Source: Triplophysa rosa (Eukaryota; Chordata; Actinopteri; Cypriniformes; Nemacheilidae). From it: 64,000 nucleotides of DNA. The notes beneath the pieces are model-generated. The model searched no databases, was not told the DNA's origin, and saw only the letters and a list, made by a program, of their open reading frames with translations. How positions within the stretch are numbered: the stretch's first letter is position 1; every line of letters starts with the position of its first letter. Position numbers and translations under genes: made by a program. Positions 1 through 10,525 of the stretch are shown here, piece after piece. The stretch spans positions 6,291,984 to 6,355,983 of the forward strand of contig NC_079914.1 of the NCBI RefSeq assembly GCF_024868665.1, given 5' to 3'.

Positions 1-164
1 AGGCGCACCAGTGCAACCAGTGCAAAAAGTTAGTCTAGAGCACTTTAAGGTAATCTAAAAATGATACGGCCCTAATTTATTCATCTGTATGTAACATTAA
101 TGTATTTTGTCAGATACCTGTCTATTCATGATGAACTGCACTTGAATTTTTTTTTTTAATGGTG
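1..164. repeat. Right end of a hAT-like element plus unassigned AT-rich sequence
   Basis: The first ~45 bases carry the motif 'gcaaaaagttagtctagagc'. It is the reverse complement of the left end of the element at 39947-41340 (ctctagactaactttttgc), so the window opens at the end of a related hAT-like copy. The rest up to 164 is AT-rich and unassigned. The left part of the element lies outside the window. Confidence 0.45.
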
Positions 165-544
165 ACAACAGACGATTTATACTCCTATAGTTTGGCCTGT
201 GCTACCACACTTTAAACCTCTGTAGCACCAGTGCTATGTGCAAAAAAAGTTAACCTACAGCCTTAAAACTAATAATAATTACTGCTTGCCTTTGTTTTAT
301 AGCAGTCACGGAGAGTAGGCCTATAACCAAATTCAGGCGGCCAAAGCGGACACTAGTTAAAATACTTAGAAGCAAACTTTACCAATCTAGACCCGGAACA
401 ATTATATTGATTATATTATATTATAATTCAAATGAAATATATTTTTTTTATCGTTGGACAAGTAATTTTTGTACTCGGACAAGTGAATGACAAGTTTACT
501 TGTCCGAAGGACAACCACATGACAATGCTTAATGTCAAGCCCTG
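165..544. repeat. 5'-truncated copy of the 17131-17874 repeat family
   Basis: From 'gacaacagacgatttatact' to 'aatgtcaagccctg' this stretch matches 17487-17874 almost base for base, including the shared block 'cacggagagtaggcctataa' and the terminal 'acttgtccg' repeats. It lacks the left half present in the second copy, and no target duplication is visible. It is a truncated non-autonomous DNA element, probably hAT-like judging from the complete copy. Confidence 0.6.
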
Positions 545-983
545 TGAAAAGGCACAGTCACTGAAGTGACCGGGCTATGCCCCCTTGTTTTTTTATGATA
601 TTGGCAAAAATCCAATATCGTGCATCACTAATAAAAACATATTCTTCTCTGGTTTAAAGTGGTGCTTCTTCGTGTTTGTTGGAGATACAGTTAGTCGGTA
701 GTTGACATTTTCTAAAGTGGAAAAAACAAAGAACATTTTAATTTTATAGGTTAAGAGACACTGTGGCATGAGCTGAGGTGTGGTATGAGCTGTGTCGGAA
801 AGCTTGTTGCCTTGCTGCCCTGTCACGCAATGACTTCGGAGGCAGTATTTGTTAAGTAACTAGGCTACGCCACATTAAATTCTCAAACATCATGGTAAAC
901 GTAAAAATATTAAGTTAAATAAATAGAAACAATTTTTACTCTCCTTGTACTGTCATCATGCTTCTAAACCAATAAGCTGTAAT
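545..983. other. Non-coding stretch, nothing recognised
   Basis: AT-rich sequence with no convincing ORF, splice pattern or repeat end. The short minus-strand ORF at 593-826 has no recognisable domain. The last eight bases (976-983) are the left target duplication of the next hAT element. Confidence 0.5.
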
Positions 984-1698
984 TAGGGCTGTCACGATTA
1001 TGAAATTTGATTGACGATTAATTGTCTGATAAATCATTGCGATTATGGCGATTAATTGTCTGTTTTAGGGCTTTGGCGATTATGCCGATTAATTGTCTGT
1101 TTTTGAGCTTTGACATTTAATTCTCATTCATTTTTGATTCAGCGATTGAAATGACCATATTGTTCTGAATACAAGACTATGTTTTTTTCTTGGAAATACA
1201 TCGGAAAAAATTGGGTCATCATATATTCAAGGTTTAGGCTTTCACCTGTCAATAATACAACCACCAAATACTTGTAAATGAAGTAAATTCATCAGGGGTG
1301 AAATGAAGCAACCGTTAAAATACTATCAGTCACAGAAAAGCTTCTAGTCTGTTTTTTTCTCACTTGCAAGACTACAATAAAATTTTACTTCTGTGTTAAT
1401 GAAATTTTGGTAGACTGGTTTTCACACTGAGATTTGCTTAAATAATATTAAATTGTACTGCAGGTAATTTGTATATGTTTTAGTTTTTTTTTTAGTGATT
1501 GTGTTGTGGTGGTACATTTTACAAGTATTACAATGCTTTAGTAACAATATATACACTAAAATATGCAATATGCAGATGCACTACAGCTCCCCCTAGTGTC
1601 TTCTATAGAGATGTGCGATAATTGCGATGATCCGAAATCATCGCGATGAGGTCAAACAATCGCGATGAGACGATTATTTAATAATCGTGACAGCCCTA
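984..1698. mobile_element. Non-autonomous hAT element, 715 bp, TSD gctgtaat
   Basis: The ends are inverted repeats: 'tagggctgtcacgattat' on the left and 'ataatcgtgacagcccta' on the right. The flanks are an exact 8-bp duplication, gctgtaat, at 976-983 and 1699-1706, which is diagnostic of hAT transposition. The interior is AT-rich with internal repeats of the motif 'gcgattatggcgattaattg' and no transposase. The clean TSD suggests a fairly young insertion. Confidence 0.9.
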
Positions 1699-2059
1699 GC
1701 TGTAATAGCATCACACTTCTCTATACCAATAAGCTCCTTCTGATCATGAACCAATTAAAGGTGAAGTGGGCAGGGCGACACATGTCGCTCCTTCCAAATG
1801 TGTTGCCCTGCCCCATCGTCCAGCCTGCAGGGCTACTCACTGTACTGGGCTGGGGACTCGGGTTGAGTGACGTGAGTGGGCGTGGCTTCAGCGCCAACAC
1901 CGGACACGCCCCCAACAGTAGAGTTTTTTTATAACTTATTTTATTTACTTGGATGTTTTTTTCTCCATTCAAATTTGGATGGGTGGTTAATAACACGCTT
2001 TTCTGTTGTGTGACAAACTCAGAACACATATTTTAATGTCACTGTACTGTACTCGGACT

Positions 2060-2599
2060 TTAAAGAAGTTGTTCATCCACAAGTGAATAGTCACTCATAA
2101 TTCTTATTTTTTTCATTAAAATAGATCCCAACTTGTACCACCTAGAAGCTCAAACATCCATCATAAAAGTAATCTAAAAGAATACAATGGCTAGTGTCTA
2201 ATGAACTTAAATGTATAAGAGAAATCTATTCATATTTTGAACGTTTAGCAATGAGCATTTGGCGAAACTGAAACCAAAACAAACCCATAAGCATGCCAAA
2301 TTCAAATATGCCAACACTTTAATAACTTCACATCTCATTAGTTCTCAAATGTCTCATCATATGACAATTAGTCATGAGAAATGTGAAAAGCAATGGGATT
2401 TGAAATGATTAATGTGTCGCCATGTTATAGTTTCATTATAGCTTTTATGATGAGTGTATGCTGTTTTGGGACCTATATATGGGCATAAAGGGAACAAATA
2501 TCTTTATTTTTAAAAATTTGTGCAGTTAAAGTCATGTACATGCCATGGGGGTGAGTAAAATATAAAATAATTTTCATATCGGGTGAACTATCGCTTTAA
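2060..2599. mobile_element. TTAA-target MITE (T2/Kolobok-like), ~540 bp
   Basis: TTAA tetranucleotides at 2060-2063 and 2596-2599 flank imperfect inverted ends, 'aagaagttgttcatcc' and 'gggtgaactatcgctt'. These resemble the very common fish MITE ends of the form aagg-tagttcaccc. There is no coding capacity. A cleaner relative lies at 57659-57910. T2/Kolobok elements share the TTAA target, but piggyBac does too, so the superfamily call is inference. Confidence 0.6.
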
Positions 2600-5500
2600 G
2601 AGCTAATTCTGTATTTTACATACGCTCTTGTGGTTTGGGCAAACAAGAGATTAATGAAGTAATTTTTCTCGGGGAGCCGTGCAAATTATCATAGCAGCTT
2701 TGTATGAGCTCACGCGATTACACCCGCATCGAATAAACCCTGTCACAAGATAAAGTGAAAAGGAAATGATTCTGGAAAGCGGAGGAGTGTTGAGATACAG
2801 ATACTCTATGAATGCGTCAGCACAAATACGTTGAAGAGTCGACCTACAACAAATAAACCAATAGGAAACGAGGAAAGTATCTGCGTCATTGCAACTTAAT
2901 GACATGACTAAAAGGGTGAATAATGTTGTCAATGGCACAACAATGCTGTTAACAACACATGATGTTGGCTACTAATAAGAACACAAGGGCTAGCCTGGTT
3001 AAACAGACGAATGGCTTTTAAAAGTGTAGAAAAGCAATGGCATGCAAATGCGATTTCAATCTCTCTTACCACGCACACACGGCGCAGGAGAGGTGCAGCG
3101 CTCTTCTTAATTAGCTGTGAAGTGTGGATTTAGCTAAAGTGACTCTGGAAGTATGTAATTGAGAAAACGGCTCTTGTTTGGCAGGCAGGGTTGGGTGGGG
3201 GTTTGGAAAAGATGAAGTACTAATGCATCTGACAGTCTATCAAAAATCAGAGTGGGCTTTAGAGGCATCAAAAACCGCTCTTCACAATTTAAAAAGCCTT
3301 CATGTAAAATCACATCTTTGATCGCTGCTCGTAAGCAGCACACCACCATCCATATCAATATATATGTGTCAAAGAGTGCATTGCATTACTTTTTCATAAA
3401 TTTACAGGATTTTCATTTATTGCAGCTATGTCGGTGATCAGGTTTTCTGTCATTTAGTCAAAATCAAATTTTATAACTGATGTAGTGGTACCCACAGGTG
3501 TGTTTCCCATTTTCAATGTTTACTGAAAAAAGATGATGTAATTAATTGTTTTGTCAACCTTTATGTTAATGCTATTGTTTTCATCACCCATATAAAAAGT
3601 ACAACATATTTTACATAGTTTTTAAATCAGTACAACCTTAAAATCTGACTAAAAATACTATACTGAGGTTTAGTCACAAGCTTAATTATTTTTTTAATTA
3701 TGGAAAAGATCGAGAAAAAAAACATCTAAACAGTCTGTATATGACTCTTTCTTCAGTGGAACAAAACAAAGATATTTTGAGAAATGTCTCAGTGGATATG
3801 TTCAATGGGGGTCCGTGTTGTTTGGTTACCAACATTCTTCACAATATCTTCTTTTGTGTTCTGCTGAAGAAAGTCATACAGGTTTGTTTTTTTATTTTTG
3901 GATGAACTGCTCTAAAATCCACAGACACAGAGGCAAAAAAAAAAAGACAATAAGATGTGAGGTTTCTGCCCAGTTTCATTGTAGCTACATTTAACAATGC
4001 AGAGACTTGTGATCCCCAAAGAAATGAACGACATTTAAAGTCTGCTTACATTTGAAGAATCTGTCAACCCAAAAACGTGAACTTTTCTCTCTCACGATCT
4101 TCAATTAAGATAATAGTCTCTGATGTTTCCATTGTCAGTAAGAATGATACTTCAGTACACGTCATATTAAAAGAGCACTGCATAATTTTCACAAATAATA
4201 AGTATGCATTCATAACTTTGCATGGTGCAGGCTGCAAAATAAAGGCAGACGGGTCAGATGTATTCTGCAGTTCTGTCCATAATCAAACTTTTATTAATCT
4301 ATAGACTGCAGTCCTTCAAAACTCTCCTGTAACCGATTGCTGATGATAAATATGTAATGTTGCATTGTTAAAGTCTGAATATTTTTCAACAAAATAAATC
4401 GTGAAAAAAAACCGAATTAAATTTGGAATATAAATTAGCAAAACGGGACCGATCTGACCTCAGGGTTGAGGTACATTTACAGGCCCAGTCTCTGCCGATG
4501 GCTGCCCTGCCCTTCAGTTAGTCATTCTGTGTGCGTTTTGGTGATTACAGGGGAAAGTTTGTGATGGGATTTAGACCGTGAGAACATCAGGGTCAGCGTG
4601 TGAATTATCATTTCGCATTGACGGATAGGGGAAAAAGAGGAAGTATGTGTGCTATGCAAACTGATTTGATTGAGTGCTGCAATATTGCTGGAGACCGTGT
4701 ACTTTGCTCAGAAAACACACATTGTACTTCAGTGTGGAGATCTTTGTCTGAACCACTAATCAATAATATGATGCTGTATTAGTATGGTGAATTGTTTTAA
4801 AGGGTTCATATTTGACACTTTTTTCGCCGAGACACTTTTAGTCTAATGATAGAGGAAGTCATTCGCCATTGCAAACAATCCGAGCAAACAGCAAGACAAC
4901 AAAGAACAACAACCAAACAATTTGGAGAAGGATATGCTTCTCAGCTTGCTGTTCTTGGTTTGAGCGTGTTCGAGCGGCACACTGCATACTTTCTGTGTGT
5001 GTATTGACCCCTAGTGGACTAGTGCACTTTTTCGCTCATGCGCTGTTGTACGTGTCACGTCTGCGCGGTCTCAAAAAATGGGCTGCACAGGGTTTGCGGA
5101 CGACCGTGGATCCTTCTGATGACCTAAATTGCGTCAGTCGATTCATCGTATTTGCAAACCTCTTCTGATCAAGCCTCATAATATTATTGGTAATATTATT
5201 CCTATCAGGAGCAGCATTAAAAAAGTGCAGAGTTCACTTTAAATTTAACACCTCAAAGGGTTTGATTGCCCTAGCAACCACCAGTTATCATCTTCAGATC
5301 TTTAGGTATCCTTCTGACAATACAAGTTTTCCAGTTCAGTTTCCATGGGGATGAAGAATTCCAATGAATGTTAATTGCCAGCATAAGTCTATACAGAACA
5401 CTATAGTATCAGTGTTTTATTTCAAAGAACCAAAATGTGACGGTGACTGTTCCTCTATAGATTAAAACTAACTTCACGTCCACATTTCTTTCTCTCTTCC

Positions 5501-6193
5501 ACATTATCAGGCCCCTAGGGAGCCCAGAGGCCCTACAAATTACTTGCATGTCAGTTAGCGCCAGGAGAGAGGGGCACAAAAGAACGGCTGGAAATTGATG
5601 CTGCCAGTGAAGTGCCACCACCCATTATTTTTCTATTTTTATTTTGAAATGAAAATCCTCGCGATGAGTCATGGCCGGAATTTATATAACGCTATATTTT
5701 GTTATTTAAGACCTCTTGAACCTACATTAATTTGAAGTATTTTTCAATAATGTCCTTCATGATTCATCTTTTGGGTTGGGAACATTGCAATAAATTAAGC
5801 AAAATCACAAAGGGGCCGAGATATATTACAGCTTTAATAAAAGCACGAAATGGAAAATATTTAATAAAAATGGTTTTAAAATGGATCGGGACACGATTTG
5901 CATAGTAAGTCCAAAGAAGACGTTGTTTATCAATCTGCATATCAATTTGAACAAAATGGTAGAGATTTGCAAGTTTTTAAGCCTTGCCATATTCTCAAGA
6001 CAACGCAAAAGAGAACTCGATTCGGTTCTCACAGGCTGTGTATGATAGCTGCATCTCTGACAATGCGCAAATATTGAATTGAGTTCTCTTTCACGTCTTC
6101 TTAACAGACATCCACATAAAATTATGCCAAAATGCTCATATTAGCAAGTATCCTTGTAAAAGTAATCCATTATGTCTTAAGTAAACAGAAACA
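2600..6193. other. Intergenic DNA, no gene seen, one foldback fragment
   Basis: No ORF here shows a known domain. The segment contains a palindromic MITE fragment at 3738-3883 (listed separately) and an unassigned CpG-bearing stretch at about 4800-5220 whose left edge (4797-4815) resembles a TTAA-type end without a clear partner. Parts of 2640-3120 and 4440-4620 are less AT-rich and lack repeat hallmarks. They could be conserved non-coding sequence, but I cannot test that without alignment. Confidence 0.5.
3738..3883. repeat. Foldback MITE fragment
   Basis: The left arm 'tatgactctttcttcagt' and right arm 'ctgaagaaagtcata' are inverted copies, and each is followed inward by 'aaagatattttg' / 'caatatcttctttt'. 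This is the internal palindrome of the common zebrafish-type TTAA MITE. The outer termini are not recognisable, so it is a decayed fragment. Confidence 0.55.
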
Positions 6194-6713
6194 CCCTGCA
6201 TTCCAATTCGCCTTCTATTACTAGCCCTAAGAGTAGGTACTGTTTTTGTGTTGGAATAGTAGGTACTTTTGAGTGCATGGCAAAATAGATTGCACAAACT
6301 GGGACATACTAACAGGAAGCGGAAGTGGCCGTTGTTGCCTAGACAACATTGTGGCCAATAACTGTCACACACATAATACACAAAATACAGCTCTTCTTTC
6401 CATTAAGGTATTTATTCATTCATTATTTCGTATGTAATGTTTACTGTATACTTACATTTGTTAATTTAGTGACGCATCAGTTATATAATTTATTAATGCA
6501 GTGGAGCGTCACTAAACTCCGCCTACTCGTGGTGAGTTGTGGGTAATATCAGCCGTCAGAGTGTGCATCATTCTGCACTTCGAATTTCTACCGGAAGTAG
6601 TAGACCATCCGGGAATCATTGGAATACTATTTTCAACATACTACGATTTGGGACATACTAATTCTACTTTCAAATACTATTAGGACGGATAGTATGCGGA
6701 TTGGAATGCAGGG
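6194..6713. mobile_element. Terminal-inverted-repeat element, 520 bp, apparent ACA duplication
   Basis: The left end 'ccctgcattccaattcgc' and right end 'gcggattggaatgcaggg' are inverted repeats of about 18 bp with one mismatch. The immediate flanks are ACA on both sides (6191-6193 and 6714-6716), suggesting a 3-bp target duplication. There is no transposase ORF. The superfamily is not identified: ACA is not the TWA of PIF/Harbinger, and the ends do not begin with CACTA. Confidence 0.7.
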
Positions 6714-7493
6714 ACAGTTTGGAAACAAAGCGCGTGTTACAGTTTATTACATCCGTGCATCTCTTATAGGGGCAGCAGCATGATAAACATCTCTGTTTTT
6801 AAGGACGAAGAGAAAAAACATTCACTGCTCCTGACTGATTACATTATAACTTTAGTAAGGTTTAATTTTTATTTAATTTATATGGTGAAGACTATAAAGG
6901 CTTATCTTACATTTGGTTATTTAATTTCTGTACCTGGTAACTACTATTAGATCAACCTGAAACACCTGAAAAGCACTCATTATTTTTATTTGTATGTTTG
7001 CTTTATTAAATTTACTTGTGCTATTGCTTTTGCACATACTACTTTTTTATTTTAAAGGGGTCATATGACACGGCTAAAACGAATATTATCATTTGTTTTA
7101 GATGTAATGCAATGTGTATACTAGGGCTGGGCGATATACCGGTATGTACGTGACTACCAGTATTGTTTTGCGCCATGATATGAATTTTGCTATATCATGC
7201 ATACCGTTATATATTCATGAACTCTAATTTTGCATTTATATTGTTTTGTTCAATTTGTCAACTGTTAACACTGCTAATGAAGACACAGAGTCGAGGGTGA
7301 ACGTTTTAACCTTTTGTCCTCTCAACTTCGCGCTACACAGGCATTAGTAATCAAACAGAGAGCGCCTTAACAGTCCAAATTAATAGAGCACAAACCACCG
7401 AACGTTACTCAAACACGCCACAGCAACAATCAAGCGTGCACAAACAACTGCAGGTTGCGTTTGCGAATTCATGAGATTGAATGTGAGATTTGA

Positions 7494-7943
7494 GTGAAAA
7501 AGATGAGCGAACGCGCAGAAAGTGAGGTTGTTGAACGGCACGAGGAGGAATTAGTTAAAAAAAAGAGGGGCTCCTCTGTCGTATGGAACTGGTTTGGGTT
7601 CAAAATCTCTGACATCGACCAGCAAACCATACTCTGCAAGTTGTGTCGCCGTGTTGTTGCAGCCAAAGGTGGAAACACTAGCAATCTCTTTCACCACTTG
7701 AAAACCATGCATGTCCGCGAATATAAGACATGCACCCAAATGCGTACAACAGCTCGTCCAACAGATCGTCCTGAAGGCGGCGCACGCCCAAAGACGAGGT
7801 TAAAAAGCTTACAGTATTTAAGTTTGTATAAACTACATTTTCCTTGTAGTAATCTTCTTTATCCCCAATGTACTATACAGTATTTTATTTTATTTTACAT
7901 AATATTTAATTTCTACCTCATGTTGAAATTTTGCACTGTTTGA
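7494..7943 (+). pseudogene. BED-type zinc-finger first exon of a hAT transposase
   Basis: The ORF begins with a short acidic/basic leader, then residues ~28-75 match a BED finger: 'VWNWFGFK', a CxxC pair in 'LCKLC', the 'NTSNL' core and a His pair in 'FHHLKTMH'. BED fingers bind transposon ends in hAT transposases. A start at 7503, three codons in, is equally possible. After about residue 100 the reading drifts into AT-rich sequence, and a donor-like 'gag|gttaaa' near 7798 may be the true exon end. The RNase-H-like catalytic region is absent from the element, so this is a remnant gene. Confidence 0.75.
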
Positions 7944-8057
7944 AAAAAAAACAATTGCACAATTTAAAAAAAACTTTAAGAAAGTTGATGTGAGTATTGG
8001 TTGGTACTAGCTGAAGCTTTAAAAGATTTGATTGAAAGTATTACAGTGTATAACAAC

Positions 8058-8905
8058 TAGGGATGGGTATCGTTAAGATTTTATCGATACCGATATCGAT
8101 ACCGGTACTTATCAATACTGTTATCGATACTACGCTCTATAATTTGATGCAAAAATCAAGATGTTAAACATTTTAAGTTTCTTTATTACAGCTGAGCTTT
8201 AGAACGGCAGTTTACAAATACTTCTGAGCAAACAGAAAATGCCACATAACAAAACGTGTGTGTGTTCCTTAGCATACCACTTACGTGCCGTAAGTGGTAT
8301 GCTAAGGAACACACACACGTTAGCATGTGCATAGGAGCACATCATAATGTAATTCAACATATTTACTTAAGTACTATTAGTATAATAAAGTAATATTTTT
8401 TTAATTATATGCACTATTTTTTACTAGCACATTTACTTCAATTTACTAAAGTAAGTAAATATACTCCGTGGCCGAATTATTAAAAACAATGTTATAACTT
8501 GTTCTCAAATAAAGGACTTTTATTTTGATGGGTTTCCGCAAAGGGCTGTTTGACAGAAGCTTCCTCGTTGTGAAACGCGGACGCTGAAAGCTCAACAAGC
8601 GCAACCATGCCACTCTTTCACTCATAAACACGCAAAACAAGGAGATTACAAATACATCGCGGAAATCATATGACCCTAGATATATCACACATACGTCGAG
8701 CAAACTTCAGCCATTCGGACATCATTCAGGGATGGAAAATGACAGGCAGCAGCCTCTAATTCGCCGTTTAACACACGAATACACAGAGATAAAACAACGC
8801 AAGTATCGATAACAGTATCGTTTGTCATGCAGCTTATCGATACTCTGGTATCGACCCAATTATGTACCGGTCCAAAAAAGTACCGGTTCTCGGTACCCAT
8901 CCCTA
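8058..8905. mobile_element. hAT element nested in another hAT, TSD ataacaac
   Basis: The termini 'tagggatgggtatcg' and 'cggtacccatcccta' are inverted repeats. Flanks are an exact 8-bp duplication, ataacaac, at 8050-8057 and 8906-8913. There is no transposase. The interior carries subterminal 'atcgatacc' repeats and a perfect 33-bp-arm hairpin (8253-8321). It sits inside the hAT at 7122-9184 and is therefore younger than it. Confidence 0.92.
8253..8321. repeat. Perfect 33-bp inverted repeat with 3-base loop
   Basis: The left arm 8253-8285 ends in 'ataccacttacg', the loop is tgc, and the right arm 8289-8321 starts 'cgtaagtggtat'. All 33 positions pair. Arms this long and error-free are rare in an otherwise diverged element. 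It could fold into an RNA hairpin if transcribed or extrude as a cruciform. Confidence 0.9.
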
Positions 8906-9439
8906 ATAACAACTGAGTTACCTTATTTTCCATGTAGCAAAATATTTTCATTTTCTTTATCCCATGTGTTCATTAAATGTGTTTAAATAAAAGTCTTTTA
9001 AGGTCTATGTTCCATCCCTGACTTTTTTTTAGTTATATGAGGTTAAAATACCTATTTTTCCTATAATTTAACTAAGGTGTACTAAAATGTGATTCCATAT
9101 GTTTTTATCATATCGAAATATCGATATCGACTGGACAGTGAAAAATACAGTGATATGAATTTGAGCTCATATCGCCCACCCCTAGTGTATACACGATTTA
9201 AGTTTAAAAAAACGCTGTATTTTCCACATACCGTGCATGTTTGTATCTCCTCTTTGCCCCGCTTCTCTGAAACTCACAGATTTTTTACAAAGCTCATCGC
9301 TCTGAAAAGCGAGGTGTGCTATGATTGGTCAGTTAACCAGTGCGTAGTGATTGGTCGAATGTAACGCCTCTTACCATATTTGGAACATCAGGTTCCAAAG
9401 CAATTGCACTGACAGGTACGCCCACCTTACCTGCGTATA

Positions 9440-10363
9440 CATTTGGGCGGCTGGTGAAATTTTTTTGAGGTGGGGCTGTGGCACACTGGCACAGCAAACA
9501 ATTTCAGCAAGCAACAAAGTTAGAGAACATCTAGTTACCTGTTTATTCATTAAAATCTCTGATCAGTTAATTTACCAGTCTCAGTTAAATTTTGGACACC
9601 TCCATGACTGATACAAATCTGAGGATCACCATGTACAAGAAAATCAATCAGGTGCTTCATATCCCTCACTCCCGTAACTGTCCATGCTGGATCTGTCCCA
9701 GTTGCTTTAAACAACAGGCACGGAAAGCAAAATAAGGCATTAGCAGAAACGCACCCACATAGCCAGGCCTTTTTGGTATACCAACGGGAAGCGAAGCGAA
9801 GCGTATACTTCTTCCCTTTTTCGCTTGTCTGCTGTCTGATTAAGAGGTCAGGCTGATCTGGACCCAGCTCCTTTACCTTCAGTTTTACTGCCAAAGTTCT
9901 CTCTCAAACGTACATTGGAGTTGAGAGTTAGGTTCGTGTCCGGAATTACCTGAGCCCGCCATTGTCACACAATTGGAAATTGCGCCACTACAGACCAGCC
10001 CTGATTTTAGCAGTTTGGGGCGACAGAAAAATCGCCCATGTCAGATAAGATTTGTGGACGCTGACTGGGTAAATTTGATGTCACGTCTTAAATATATGTA
10101 TATCTTGAATCAGGATTTGACTAAATTCTACAAAGACCCGCCTCCTGTGGGCAATTTCTCGATCGCCCCTCAGCTGAAATTGAGACGTGCAGACAAGCAG
10201 AGAGGCCATATTGTGATGATGAAAACATATATTTTCCACATATGATTATCTATAACATTATATTACGCAAATATACATTTAAAAAATGTATATAATTATT
10301 ATTTTGTGTGTGTAGCTCAGGGAGGGCGGCGCCCTAGCGCCCTCTATTGGCCAGCCGCCACTG
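9440..10363. mobile_element. Degraded Tip100-like hAT remnant
   Basis: The right end reads 'ccagccgccactg', the reverse complement of the 'cagtggcggctgg' terminus typical of Tip100-type hATs. The left end at about 9440 reads 'tttgggcggctggtgaaat', a mutated version. An 8-bp duplication is only weakly visible (cgtataca versus cgtttcag), so the left boundary is approximate. It carries a transposase fragment on the minus strand (9550-9894). Confidence 0.65.
9550..9894 (-). pseudogene. hAT transposase N-terminal (TTF/ZMYM-type) fragment
   Basis: The 114-residue frame contains 'WYTKKAWLCGCVSANALFC' followed by 'FPCLLFK', the cysteine-rich TTF-type finger at the N-terminus of Tip100/ZMYM-like hAT transposases. 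After it comes a 'TGVRDMKHLIDF' segment, as in that family. The catalytic and dimerisation parts are missing. It lies entirely within the degraded element around it and is a dead remnant. Confidence 0.7.
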
Positions 10364-10525
10364 CGTTTCAGGCAGGTCTGGGTGAGCGTTGGCTTTTAGA
10401 TAGAATGCATCTTTTGTTCCGATACTTTAAGTTTTGCAATTTTACGTGTCTAATACATGCATGGGCAACTTGTAACACACCAAAGACACAGAAAAACACG
10501 TATTCGCGCCATATGACCCCTTTAA

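Larger units (their letters stand above)
7122..9184 (+). mobile_element. hAT element with BED-finger exon, TSD gtgtatac
   Basis: The ends 'tagggctgggcgatat' and 'atatcgcccaccccta' are inverted repeats with one mismatch. They are flanked by a perfect 8-bp duplication, gtgtatac, at 7114-7121 and 9185-9192. The element carries the start of a transposase gene (BED finger, 7494 onward) but no dimerisation or catalytic domain, so it is an internally deleted copy. A second hAT (8058-8905) is inserted inside it. Confidence 0.92.
7052..10525. mobile_element. TTAA-flanked (T2/Kolobok-like) element split by nested insertions
   Basis: TTAA at 7052-7055 and 10522-10525 flank inverted ends 'aggggtcatatgac' and 'catatgacccct'. 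The element's own sequence is 7056-7121, about 9193-9440 and about 10372-10521. The rest is occupied by a BED-finger hAT (7122-9184, itself carrying 8058-8905) and a degraded Tip100-like hAT (about 9440-10363). Without the inserts it would be under 600 bp, so it is a MITE. The superfamily rests on the TTAA target and the 'TTAAAGG' type end. Confidence 0.7.
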
